Of a stretch of DNA of 64,000 nt, positions 46,179-55,790 are shown piece after piece. The position numbers were made by a program, and so were the translations under genes. The notes beneath the pieces were generated by a model that was not told the DNA's origin, searched no databases, and saw only the letters and a program-made list of their open reading frames with translations. The stretch is taken from assembly GCA_014871385.1 (NCBI GenBank), contig CM026426.1, forward strand, positions 66,921,692-66,985,691, read 5' to 3'. The DNA comes from Ceratodon purpureus (lineage: Eukaryota > Streptophyta > Bryopsida > Pseudoditrichales > Ditrichaceae). Within the stretch, counting starts at the first letter, position 1, and each line of letters opens with the position of its first letter.

Positions 46179-48128
46179 AAATATTTTGTAAGAATATATA
46201 ATCCTAAACATATGCCTATATTGAAGTATGTATATGTATGTGTGTTTTTATTTATATATACCTACAAAGTTGTTTTTTAGTGAAGCCCTTAAAATTTCAC
46301 ATCATAGGAGAGCGATGGCCAAACGCTGTTGAGAGAGGCGCTAGAGCGATGATGGAGAGCTGTGGTGGTGTGTGATGGGCTAACACATTGCAAGTACCAC
46401 ACCCAGGGTGGTTCCAATGTGTTTGTGGTCAGTTTTTGTTTGGAAGTTGGTGAAATTTAGATCTAGATCTAAAACTTATGGTACTTGCAGATCTCGTATA
46501 AAACGTGTATTCTAAATCCTGAGCATGCTGGCAGAAAATGGATGTGCTGCTCTGTTGGTTGCATAGCCCGTTTTACTATTAGATCTATGAGTACTTTAGT
46601 CTTATTTCTCTAAGTTAACCCTCCTTTCAACCAAATTCATAGTGTCAGACCCTCTCAGATATTCACTCCAGCGCCACATCGCCCTTACAGACAACATGAA
46701 GAATCACGCGGAACCAACCAAAGGCTACAAATGTTTAGAGAGAGTTTTCCTTACCTTCTCTCTACTTCTTTTGTTTTATGCTTTCAAAACCTGTACATTT
46801 GGCTTCACTAACCCTTGCAAGCACCCTGTTTCCACCTACAAGCACTCAAGATCCAAGAATCACTGCGAGCACAACATTAACAGGGTGAAGATCAACAACC
46901 TAACATTTTAAACAAGCTGCTATTTTCTACAACTAAACGGACGTAGCATCACGCCCAAGAAGAGCCTCAAGCTGCACCAAACTATCAGCTATATTCTATA
47001 TTTGTATAATTAGTTATTTTCCATACATGAGGTATAAATGACAAGAACAGGTTTCTTTTCCAATCAAAAATTAAGTGCATGATTAATTGAACCATTTGAT
47101 TGTTTAAACTTTATGCTAAAAAAATGCATTTAAAAAAAAACTATATTCATCAATATGAAAAAAAACTATATTCACCAAACTATATTCATCAAACTATATT
47201 CATCAAACTATATTCATCAAATTAAAAACAATAAGCTAACAAAATCAAATATATAGGGGGTTGACTTTTTTTTTAAAAAGGAAAAAAAAGAAATAGAAAA
47301 AAACTATCAAAATGAAAAACATAGTGGGTTGAATTTTTAAAAAGTAGATAAATAAAATAACCCGAGTAAGCTATCAAAGGCAAATACGGAAGGAGTTGAA
47401 AAGAAATGAAGAAATAAAATAAGAAAAAGTAAAATGAATTGAAAAATAAGCTATCAAAATGAAATACATAAGGGGTGGAATAAAATAAAATAAAAACATT
47501 TAAATATAGAGATACGAATACAAATAGGAAAAGCCATTAAAAGCAAGTACATAAGGGGTTGGAAATTAGTTTTAAAATGATAAAAAGAATAAGCTATCAA
47601 AATCAAATATATAAGCAATTGAATAAAGAATTAAAAATAAATAAAAATGCTTCCACACCTTGGTGTCTTTTTTTCCAATGAATAATGATACCTTTGTATT
47701 TTTTGGAAATAAGTAGACATGGCTAACATGTATCGTTTAGAAGTAAGGAAGCTATGATATTTTTAGGAATTAAATAAGTCCTGTAGAATGTCAACTTCGA
47801 GCATTAAAAATGAGGCAATGAAATATTTGACCCTTCGTGCTATAACTAAATGTATATACAACTTTAAAATTTTGTATCTAAGACCTATTATTTGAAAAAA
47901 AATTAGGTAAGTTATTTGTAGGTTTATGTGGAAGGTTTTACCACATTTACATTTTATAATTAAGGGGTTTGAAGTTGACGTGGACAAAGGTTTAGTGGAT
48001 AAAGTTGCATTCTCTACAAAATTTACCTTGAAGTATCTTTAGGCAAGGAGATTTCCTCACTAAACATCTAGTTTTTTTCCTTACTGAAGTACTCTTTATT
48101 AACCTTTCCTTTCTTTCATTTTTATTTT
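46011..48128 (+). repeat. 2.1-kb tandem duplication, second copy
   Basis: Nearly identical to the first copy. I saw one substitution (G at 44767, A at 46894) and a longer AT microsatellite (about 46054-46177). The similarity ends at CATTTTTATTT near 48128. Confidence 0.95.
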
Positions 48129-48480
48129 AAAAGAATATTGTTTTCCTTATCTTCTATCATTATCGGTATTCTAGTTTATTTCCCTTCAATTCACTCATCT
48201 TTATTTTATTAAATTTTTAATTTTTTTTTCCTTCTCTTCTCTTCTATCATTACTTATTTATTTCTTTTCAAATTTTTTTTTCTTCGGTTCCCTCTTCTTA
48301 TTATTTATTTTTTTTATGTTTTAATTTTTTATTGGACAAAGGATGCTATGAATCATTGATGAATTTGGGGATCAAATTGAAAGAACATTCTAAGGTACTT
48401 TACTTACATGTCAAAGATGGCGCTAAGTGAAAGATAGAGCTTTGTGACTGATGTGGACGCCTTAATACCGCACCGAGGGT
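48129..48480. other. T-rich noncoding stretch
   Basis: Pyrimidine-rich low-complexity sequence after the duplication. Nothing else seen. Confidence 0.5.
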
Positions 48481-48489
48481 TTAAGAACT

Positions 48490-48590
48490 GGTGACCAAAG
48501 GATACTATCCGGGTTACTCATGGACGCAACCGGTGATCACCGGTAACCAAGGATCCTCTCAGCATTGGTGACTGGTGACCGATGGTAACC
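48490..48590. promoter_or_regulatory. cluster of GGTNACC-type palindromic words
   Basis: GGTGACC at 48490 and 48574, GGTAACC at 48542 and 48584, GGTGACT at 48567, and the perfect palindrome CCGGTGATCACCGG at 48530-48543, about 350 bp before the open frame at 48934. A protein-binding role is only a guess. Confidence 0.4.
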
Positions 48591-48933
48591 ATCGTCTCGC
48601 ACCTCGCTTCGGGGAAAGGCTGTGCAGAGTCCCTAGGGGTTTTGCAACGATGGTCTGCGCTTGGTGTGTAGGCGGGGAGGCTCGGTGAGTGGGCGGGGAG
48701 GCTCGGTGTGGGCGGAGAAGCTCGGTGTAGGAGGAGGGGAGACATGTGTGGGGTGAGGGGAACTACTCGTGATTTTTGGGGCCATTGCGCTAGGTGTGAG
48801 CGCCGGCATTGCTATTGAGAGTTGAATTGGAGTTGTAGACTAAAAGTGTGCGCCGAGAGGTGCGTTTAGCATGGATTGATCCATAAGCGGGAGGTCTGAG
48901 AGCGCAGCCAATGCTCGTGCCGGGAGAAGCGGT

Positions 48934-50777
48934 TTGGTGAGGGCGAGAGGGAGACAGGGCAAGTGCAGTGACGAAGAGGGCAACTTGCGGTCCGCTCGCA
49001 AGAAGGCGAGGTCGGCGGTGAAAGGGGGTGGAGCAGACGACAGTATTAGGGAAAATGTAGTGCCTCGGAGGAGGGGAGCAGCGACTACATTGGAGCCCTG
49101 TGAGAGAGAAGGAGGAGCTATTGTGAGGGGCGTAGGAGGGGGAGCTCTTCATGAAGTCGGAGGAGCTGCAAAGGCTAGTGCGAAGAAGAGGGGGAAGTCC
49201 GTGGGGAGGTCTGAGCGAGCTATCAATAGCGTAGAAGATGTAGACAAGGAGATTGCGAGGTTGAAGAAGCCACCAAGAGAGCTGAAGAGACGGGATTTTG
49301 AGGAGGAATTCGGGCTCCAGAACGAACGGGAAAATCCGCATCACTTTTGGAGGGGTACTGTTCCCGCTGATTCATTGCGGAAATTGTTCAAGAAACCGTA
49401 TGGAGATGGTGGGCGCAACGGCTTTTACCGGCAGCATTGTGACAAGGTTGAGGTTGTCGATAGAGTTAAGTACCTGCATTCGATTCTCTACCAACATGGA
49501 GAAGGGGAGAGCCCCAACCCCATCACGGTGCGGTTTGCTGAGGGGATAACTCTTGAGTATGAGGATGGGGGGGGGGGATGCGTCAATTGGTGCGCATTTG
49601 GAGAAGAGACAAATAAGCGACAAAGAAGTCGCTATCAATTGAATCGGGTCAAGCTGGATGAGCTCCGCAAGAAGATCGCAGAGTCCAGGACCGTGGAGTG
49701 GAAGGGAAGGATTGACGTGCGAGGGAACGAATGGCGGGGAATCAAGGTCGAGGGCGGCTTCAAGGTGAAGTTGGAGCAGGGCAGCGATGGAAGGGAGCAA
49801 GGTCGACGGAAGGTGGGGGAGGGAGCAGGGTCTGAGGGAACAGTGTGGAGTGGAGGAACGCTTCGCTATGGTGAGGGGGATAATGGACTTGAGTCTGCAA
49901 GGGAGTCGGGGATATGTTTGCAGGAGGACGTGGGAGCTGGGGGGAGGGATACAGAGCTGAAGAAGGGATTAGCTTTGGAGCGGCTGCAAGTTGTTGAAGG
50001 TCTGATGGCAGCAATACACTTGGAGCTGAAGCACAAGCGAGAGGAGAAGCGGAACGCGGCACAGAGGCTTGATGGCGCGGTTTGGAGGAGCAAACAGTCG
50101 GAGTGAGGTGTAGGGACGCTAAAGAAGCAAGAGGAACAGAAGACAGCGCTGATCAAGGGACTAGAGGAGCAAGGGGCCGATGTCTACAAGGAGAAAATCA
50201 AAATGGAGGGAATCCAAGAACAATTAGCGGAGGAGGATGTGAAGGCTGCATCTGCGAGGGAAGAGCTGAATTCCGCGGAAGCTGAGATCCGGTTGCTGAC
50301 AAGGGGACATTAGAAACCGGACAGCTACAATTCGATGCTCTTGCAGCAGAGAAATTTGCCCTCAAACAGGGAAGGAGTGGTGCTAATTTCAGCCCCCAGC
50401 GAATGGTGTATGCACTTGGAGATCCGGCTACAGTAGAGTTTGATGTCACTGCTGAGAGCAAGTTCATTCAAATTACAGCTTGTAGCTTGTGCGATTTTCC
50501 ATTTCCTTAGAATGATTTAGTTGTTAGCTCTTGTAAGCATCTGTACCATCCCTACTGTGCCTTGGTGTTGTATGTGCGAAGCTGCAAGTGTGTGGCGGAA
50601 GGGTGCGGAGAGTTGGCCCATCCAGACTGGCATTGGAGCTTCGGTTGGGGGGAGCCACCTGCAGAGCTACTGGAGAGGGCGTTGATGTTGGGGTTGGCTG
50701 AGGAGAGAAGGAGATTGCTAGAAGAGAGATCAGAGCAAGCTGGGGCGCTGGTGCCCTTGGATGGTATGTTTACGTGA
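48934..50777 (+). pseudogene. hypothetical protein with basic N-terminus, coiled coil and RING-like finger, decayed
   Basis: A 390-codon frame starts MVRARGRQGKCSDEEGN, with basic Gly-rich sequence (about residues 1-90), then EDVDKEIARLKKPPRELKRR and a conserved-looking folded part (HFWRGTVPADSLRKLFKKP; NPITVRFAEGITLEY). After TGA 50104 the same frame continues as a coiled coil (LKKQEEQKTALIKGLEEQ; KAASAREELNSAEAEIRLL). A frameshift near 50305 leads to QFDALAAEKFALKQGR and then the finger CSLCDFPFP*NDLVVSSCKH and YHPYCALVLYVRSCKCV and HPDWHWSFGWGEP, with a TAG at 50508. The finger aligns with that at 32.3 kb. GC content is much higher than in the flanks. Function unknown. The TAG sits in a TTTCCTTAG context and could be a splice acceptor. 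Confidence 0.5.
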
Positions 50778-50799
50778 CTTCCAATCTTCGTTATTTTCA

Positions 50800-51765
50800 G
50801 TATGTAACCTTCACAGCAGGCCACTGCTTTCTGATGCTTTGCGGTTTAGGTGTTCTAGACTACAAGTTCTTTGGTGGTCTCTAAGTGCCTACTGTCTCCA
50901 GAGTTATGTGTACACGGCCTCGGTTACTTGTTTAAGTAGTCTAGCCTTCTCTATTGGTACAAAGTGTAACTTATGGAATGAAACACTAGGTAAACCCAGG
51001 AGTCCACTTTGTAGGAAATATTGGAAAGTTCGGTAATGTACCTTCTCCCTTGTACTTGTGTATCCTGTCATTTCCATTTGAGTCTGCAAGTGTCTTAGTG
51101 AACTTGGAGTTGTGGTAGTTTGTCCTCAGATGTATGGTTAATACAAGGTTGGCTTCTAAGAAGGGTACACGGAGTTCTCTAGTAGTACTAAAGGTGCACT
51201 CAGAAATTACAATGTGTATATAAACTGCGATGGAAGAGTTAAGGGTTGAATTGGGGTCATGGAGAGTATGTGGACACGAGATGTCTCGGTGTACTAGCCT
51301 AGAAGAAAGTGTATTCCAAAGGTGTACTTAACTGTCATCCACAAATTAGTGTACATTGCAAAGTACGTTTCGGTTTAAAGTAGGTATTACAATTTTCTCT
51401 TTGTACAGAGTGTTTAGTATTTAGGTACATGCAACCAACTACAGCAAGTACTTCGTGTACTCTAGATCCAAAGTCTGGGTTAAAAATGTACTAACTTCCC
51501 TTGTACGCAGTGAGCACTATACTTGACGGAGCTACAACAGGTATTTCTTGTCTTCTATCTACTTTATATTAAAAGTCGTCTAGGTTTGTCACTAATCCAG
51601 TAGGGTTTAGGGAGTACATTAAACACTCTGGCTTAGTAAAGAAGCTCCATTAGTGTAGTTCTTATAGGTAGACATGGTACTAGTTCATTATACATCCTAA
51701 AGTCCTTGTGTATTTTAGTACATTGTTTACATCTTCTACAATGTCTAATGTTGTGTGTTATGGCA
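50800..51765. other. noncoding stretch rich in GTAC
   Basis: Probably intron or intergenic. The tetramer GTAC occurs about 15 times between 51166 and 51720 by eye. Confidence 0.5.
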
Positions 51766-53390
51766 GGCTCCAGCTTGAGGTTTGCACCACCTCCTTCAGC
51801 ATTGGGTAATTCAAGTTGCGGCGTGGAGGGAGAGGCAAGTCAACCAGATTGGTCGACAAGGGAATGTGAGGGATACAGGGAGGCAGCGACTTTGATGGCA
51901 AAGGGAGCGCGGTCTCTTGAGAGGCGAGAAAGAAGTGAAGTGAAGCCCGTTGAGGGAGTGGTGATGGAGGCCTTGACGGGTGGCAATCCTTTGAAGGGAT
52001 CAGAACCCGATTTGGAGTCTGGGGAAGATTCTTTGGAGGATGAAGAAGAGATAAAGATGTCAAGAGTCCATTCCAGCTCTGGCACTATGATTTCAGGTAT
52101 CAACGACAAGGACGACACGGATTCCGAGGAGGCAAAGGGGGATGGTGAGGATGGAGGTTGTAACGACGGTGATCAAACTGAGCAACCAGTCTTGGTAGCC
52201 AGCCCAGCCCACCCTAGAGACACTCTCATGGCACCATCTCCATTGGATGGCATTGACTGTTTCAGGGGTTGTCTAGACTGGCGGTGCAGCGGGAGGAGGC
52301 GTGCAAATATTGGTAGGAGACGGAGAGCCAGCGCGAGGAGATGATACATTGTCAAGAGGAGGGGCCAGCAACCAAGGGGAAGGAAGGGGCAGCAGGCCAA
52401 CAGGCCTAGGGGGCAGCAGCCAAGGGGAAGGCATCAGGCTAGCAGGAGGAGGGGGAATGAGCACAGTGAGAGGAGGGAGCAGCAGGCCAGCAGGAGGAGG
52501 GGGAAGGAGCCCTGTGGGAGGAGGAGGCAGCACACCAACGGGAGGAGGGGGCAGCACCCCAGCGGGAGGAATTGGCAGCATCCCAGCGGGAAGTAATCAG
52601 GTGTTTCTCGGTAGGGGGAGGCAGCCTACTGGAATTAGTGATCTACGCCTCGGGAGCGGGCCATAGTCTTGCGCATCAGAGGGATAATGAGAAGCGTGAG
52701 GAGGGGAAGTTGCAGGTAGAAGTGGGGGAGAAGGGCAAAGAGAGGAAGTCATCACCGCAGGCTCTAAAGAGCATCCCAGCAAAACCCGGATCCCAATGCT
52801 TGCCAGGACGCAAAGCAAAGGGGGGGGGGAAGGAAGGGGAGCCCGCGGCAAAGGGAGCGCAGCCGGGTGTGAAAGGAGGAGAGCCATGCGGGAAGGAAGG
52901 GGAGCCAGCAACGAAGGGAGGATCTCCCGTAGCAACGCAAGGAGAGCCTGAGTAAAAAGAAGTGGAGCCCGCAGCAGCATAAAAAGGAGAGTTTGCCAGA
53001 AAAGAGAGGGAGCCCGCATCGAAGGGGACGAAATTGGTAGAGGAGAGTCCTAGGTCTCCCTTCAAGCTAAGGGCAAAGAGGGCGCACGGTCCAAGCGTGT
53101 CCGATGCCACATTACCAGGGGATCTTACTGCACCAGAAAACATCTACTCGGCTGAGAAGATGACCTATAAGGACCTATAAGGACCTACAAAGATTGCCGT
53201 AGGAGGGGGCAGCAGCCCAATTGTTGGAGAGGGACAAGTGCGGACGAGAGCACGCACTGCAAAGGAGGCCTAGCCAGCATCAAAAGAATCTCCTTCTTCT
53301 ATCAAGGTTAAGACTAAACGGGGGGAGAAGGTGAAGGGTGATAAGGTAGGTGGCGCTCTCTTACTAAAGAGACGGAGAGGTGCCACATAG
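51766..53390 (+). CDS. low-complexity coding stretch: acidic, Gly-rich and KGEP repeats
   Basis: After an acceptor (TTATGGCAG at 51765) an open stretch reads GSSLRFAPPPSALGNSS, an acidic region (ESGEDSLEDEEEIKMS; DKDDTDSEEAKGDGEDGG), then in an adjacent frame a Gly-rich repeat (SRPAGGGGRSPVGGGG; STPTGGGGSTPAGG) at 52350-52600, and at 52810-53010 a K-G-G-E-P repeat. The parts are in different frames, so it is either spliced or decayed. It lies between the RING-like gene and the SET gene on the same strand. No folded domain. Disordered nuclear protein or noncoding minisatellite are both possible. Confidence 0.3.
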
Positions 53391-53759
53391 AATGAGGGTC
53401 AGAGTGTGGACTGTCGTTACAGTTCATTATTTTTGTTTTTTTTTTTGGTTTTTGCTATCAAGCAGTTTACCTGCACTAGTATGCTTAGATAAATTGGCAT
53501 TGCAGGTACTTCCATGTATCATACCTCATCTATGAGGCCCCTCTAACGAGAACTGTTCACGGCTGAGATTCTCTGTTTATTCAGTGGCGTTGATTTTTTT
53601 TTTAATTACTTTGTTCCTTGATGAATTATTTGATGTATTCAGTTCTTGAATAACTGAGCAGTAGGTAGTTGGTTGCTCCAATGTTGGATATTTTCTTGCA
53701 CTTTGTTTTTTTCGCATCATGACTTGGGAAGGTGGTCTGGTGGGATGTGATTCAACTAG

Positions 53760-54821
53760 GCAGACAGTTGGTATGATCCTGAAGATCTGTCTAATGGGCT
53801 CGAGAGGGTGCCTATCCTTGTTGGTCAGTCTGATATTGCTATGCGTTATTTTCAGTATGTGAACTCTAGTGTGGTCTATGACCAGGCCCGGGTACCTACC
53901 ATCCTAGAGAGTTTCCGCCCCGGGGACTACTGCTTGTGTTCCTCGGAATGTCTCCGTGGGAGTGGTACGTGTGCATACCAAGAGCAGTCCCTGGGTGGAG
54001 TCGGCTACAGCAATGGAGGACTTCTAGAGGACATGGCTCTTGATCAGTTCAACACCGGCGATGCTAATTACAGTAAGAAGGGTTCAGGGTGTCTAAATGG
54101 GAATGAAGTTTGTGAGGTCATGTGCCTCGCCCATTTGTCAAGGAGTGCAATGTTAAGTGTAGGTGTCGTGGTGATTGTGGCAATCGTGTTGTTTAGGAGG
54201 GGATGAAGTATCGAGTAGAGGTTTTTCGTACAGCCCTTACGGGATGGGGAATTCGGACATGTGAGCTTATACCTACATGTGCGTTTGTTTTTGAGTTGAT
54301 GGGAGAGATTGTAACTAATGCTGAGCAAATGTTTAAAAACTCGGGGGTAGATGGGGGTCAGCCCTATAGCTTGCAACTCGATGCTGATTGGGCCACAGAG
54401 CGGAATTTGGACGACAACAAAGCATTGTGCTTGGAAAGTGCTCAATTTGGAAATGTTGCCAGATTTTTGACCACAAGTTAGAGTCTGATTCCATTTTCTC
54501 TACATCAGCCTCCCCTTCCTTGTGTCCAATTCAATGTGACCTGACCGTGGGCCTTTGTCCTACAGGTGTGAAGATTCTAACCTAGTGGACATTCCAGTGT
54601 CAATAGAGAGTGTTGATCGCCGGTATTACCATGTGGCATTCTTTGCTAGTCGAATTATATATCCTGGAGAGGAACTAACATGGGATTATGGCACAGATTT
54701 TTCTAAAGAAGATCCAAATTTGCCTAAATTTACTTGTAAATGCAAAAGTGCTAAGTGTAGAGACGGTATAGTACCACTTACAGTCCAAACGCCCCCCTGC
54801 ACACCGCGTAGGAGTAGATGA
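53760..54821 (+). pseudogene. SUVR-like: SUVR-type SET-domain histone methyltransferase, decayed
   Basis: Plant SUVR1/2/4 proteins are SU(VAR)3-9-related H3K9 methyltransferases. Here a pre-SET-like part (YCLCSSECLRGSGTCAY; GGVGYSNGGLLE) follows DPEDLSNGLERVPILVG. Next come KECNVKCRCRGDCGNRVV in a shifted frame, a TAG at 54194, then SET: MKYRVEVFRTALTGWGIRTC, FVFELMGEIV, QFGNVARFL, then after an intron CEDSNLVDIPVSIESVD, YYHVAFFASR, GEELTWDYGTDF, and post-SET CKCKSAKCRDG. At the first exon end one A seems to be missing: TTG ACC ACA instead of TTG AAC CAC. With it, canonical splicing to 54566 would give the expected NH-x-C motif in frame. Three lesions (frameshift near 54140, TAG, 1-bp deletion near 54468) mark it as a pseudogene. 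The C-DSNLVDIPV signature points to SUVR rather than SUVH. Confidence 0.85.
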
Positions 54822-54834
54822 CTTCGGCATTGTG

Positions 54835-55790
54835 CTTGAACTTTACCATTTTCTCAAGTATGCACACATTTGCACATTCTTGTATTTTTGATGCGGCTGC
54901 CCTTAATGTATGTACAGACAAGATGTAATTCAAGTGATAATCAGCTTATCTATCGTCTGTAGGGCTATAGACTTTATCTTTGCACATGTTTAAGATATAT
55001 TGTACTTACAAATAGGCCAGCTGCAAAATGTTGAGCACTTAAGCAATTAGAATTCATCTACAAAAAACATTACACACTCCAGTAAAATAGAGAAGAATTT
55101 AAATTGAGTTTATAAACTCGGGCAATAATTCAAGGTAGCAAATCAATATTTCAAATCCTAAAAATACTTTCGATGGTATTGTTTGAGTACTCTTAGTACT
55201 TGTCGAAACACCAACCAGTACTTCTAAAATCAACCCCAAATGAAAAACAAACCTCTCACCAAGGTCTGATAGCTCCCAATTCCTACATTCCGCATATCAC
55301 TGCTATCCTCAGATATGAGCTCTTGAGGTACCGCTATCTAGTGCTCCCTGTAAAAGGGCCAAAAAAAAAGGAAAAAAACTACAGTACCTAATATCCAGCA
55401 AAATGTAGAACTATGATCGTCCAGCCTGACTCGAAATGAAAAAAGAAAAGGCACACTGAAAAGGCACGAACTCAAAAGAGAGTGACATTAGAAGGTACAA
55501 AATGAAATTAAAAAAAGAAGATTAGAAAGAATAAAAAAAAAAAAATGGATTGCATGTTCTCTTAATCATAGACTACTATACCAGACAGCAGATGACTGAA
55601 GCAAAAAAAAGGGGGAGCACTAGGATAGCGGGACATCTCTAGAGCTCACTTTCAGTCAGACAAATACCCAAGCATTTGTTTGACTTGTATCATCACGGGA
55701 CCACTACTTCTAAAACCAACGTCAAATGAGAAACTATCCTGAAATTAGAGTATAGAGTGGACCAACTTGTACTTAATCTGCATTGAACGC
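54835..55790. other. intergenic stretch
   Basis: A-rich, GTAC-containing DNA between the convergent SET and transposase pseudogenes. A word of about 35 bp (ACTTCTAAAA(T/C)CAAC...) at 55217 recurs loosely at 55707. No gene. Confidence 0.4.

Noticed and set aside
43914..48128. The 2.1-kb direct repeats as LTRs of a retrotransposon
   Set aside because: The copies are adjacent with no internal region, and no primer-binding site or TG...CA ends were seen.
52273..52581. Proline-rich minus-strand protein
   Set aside because: Antisense of a Gly-rich minisatellite.
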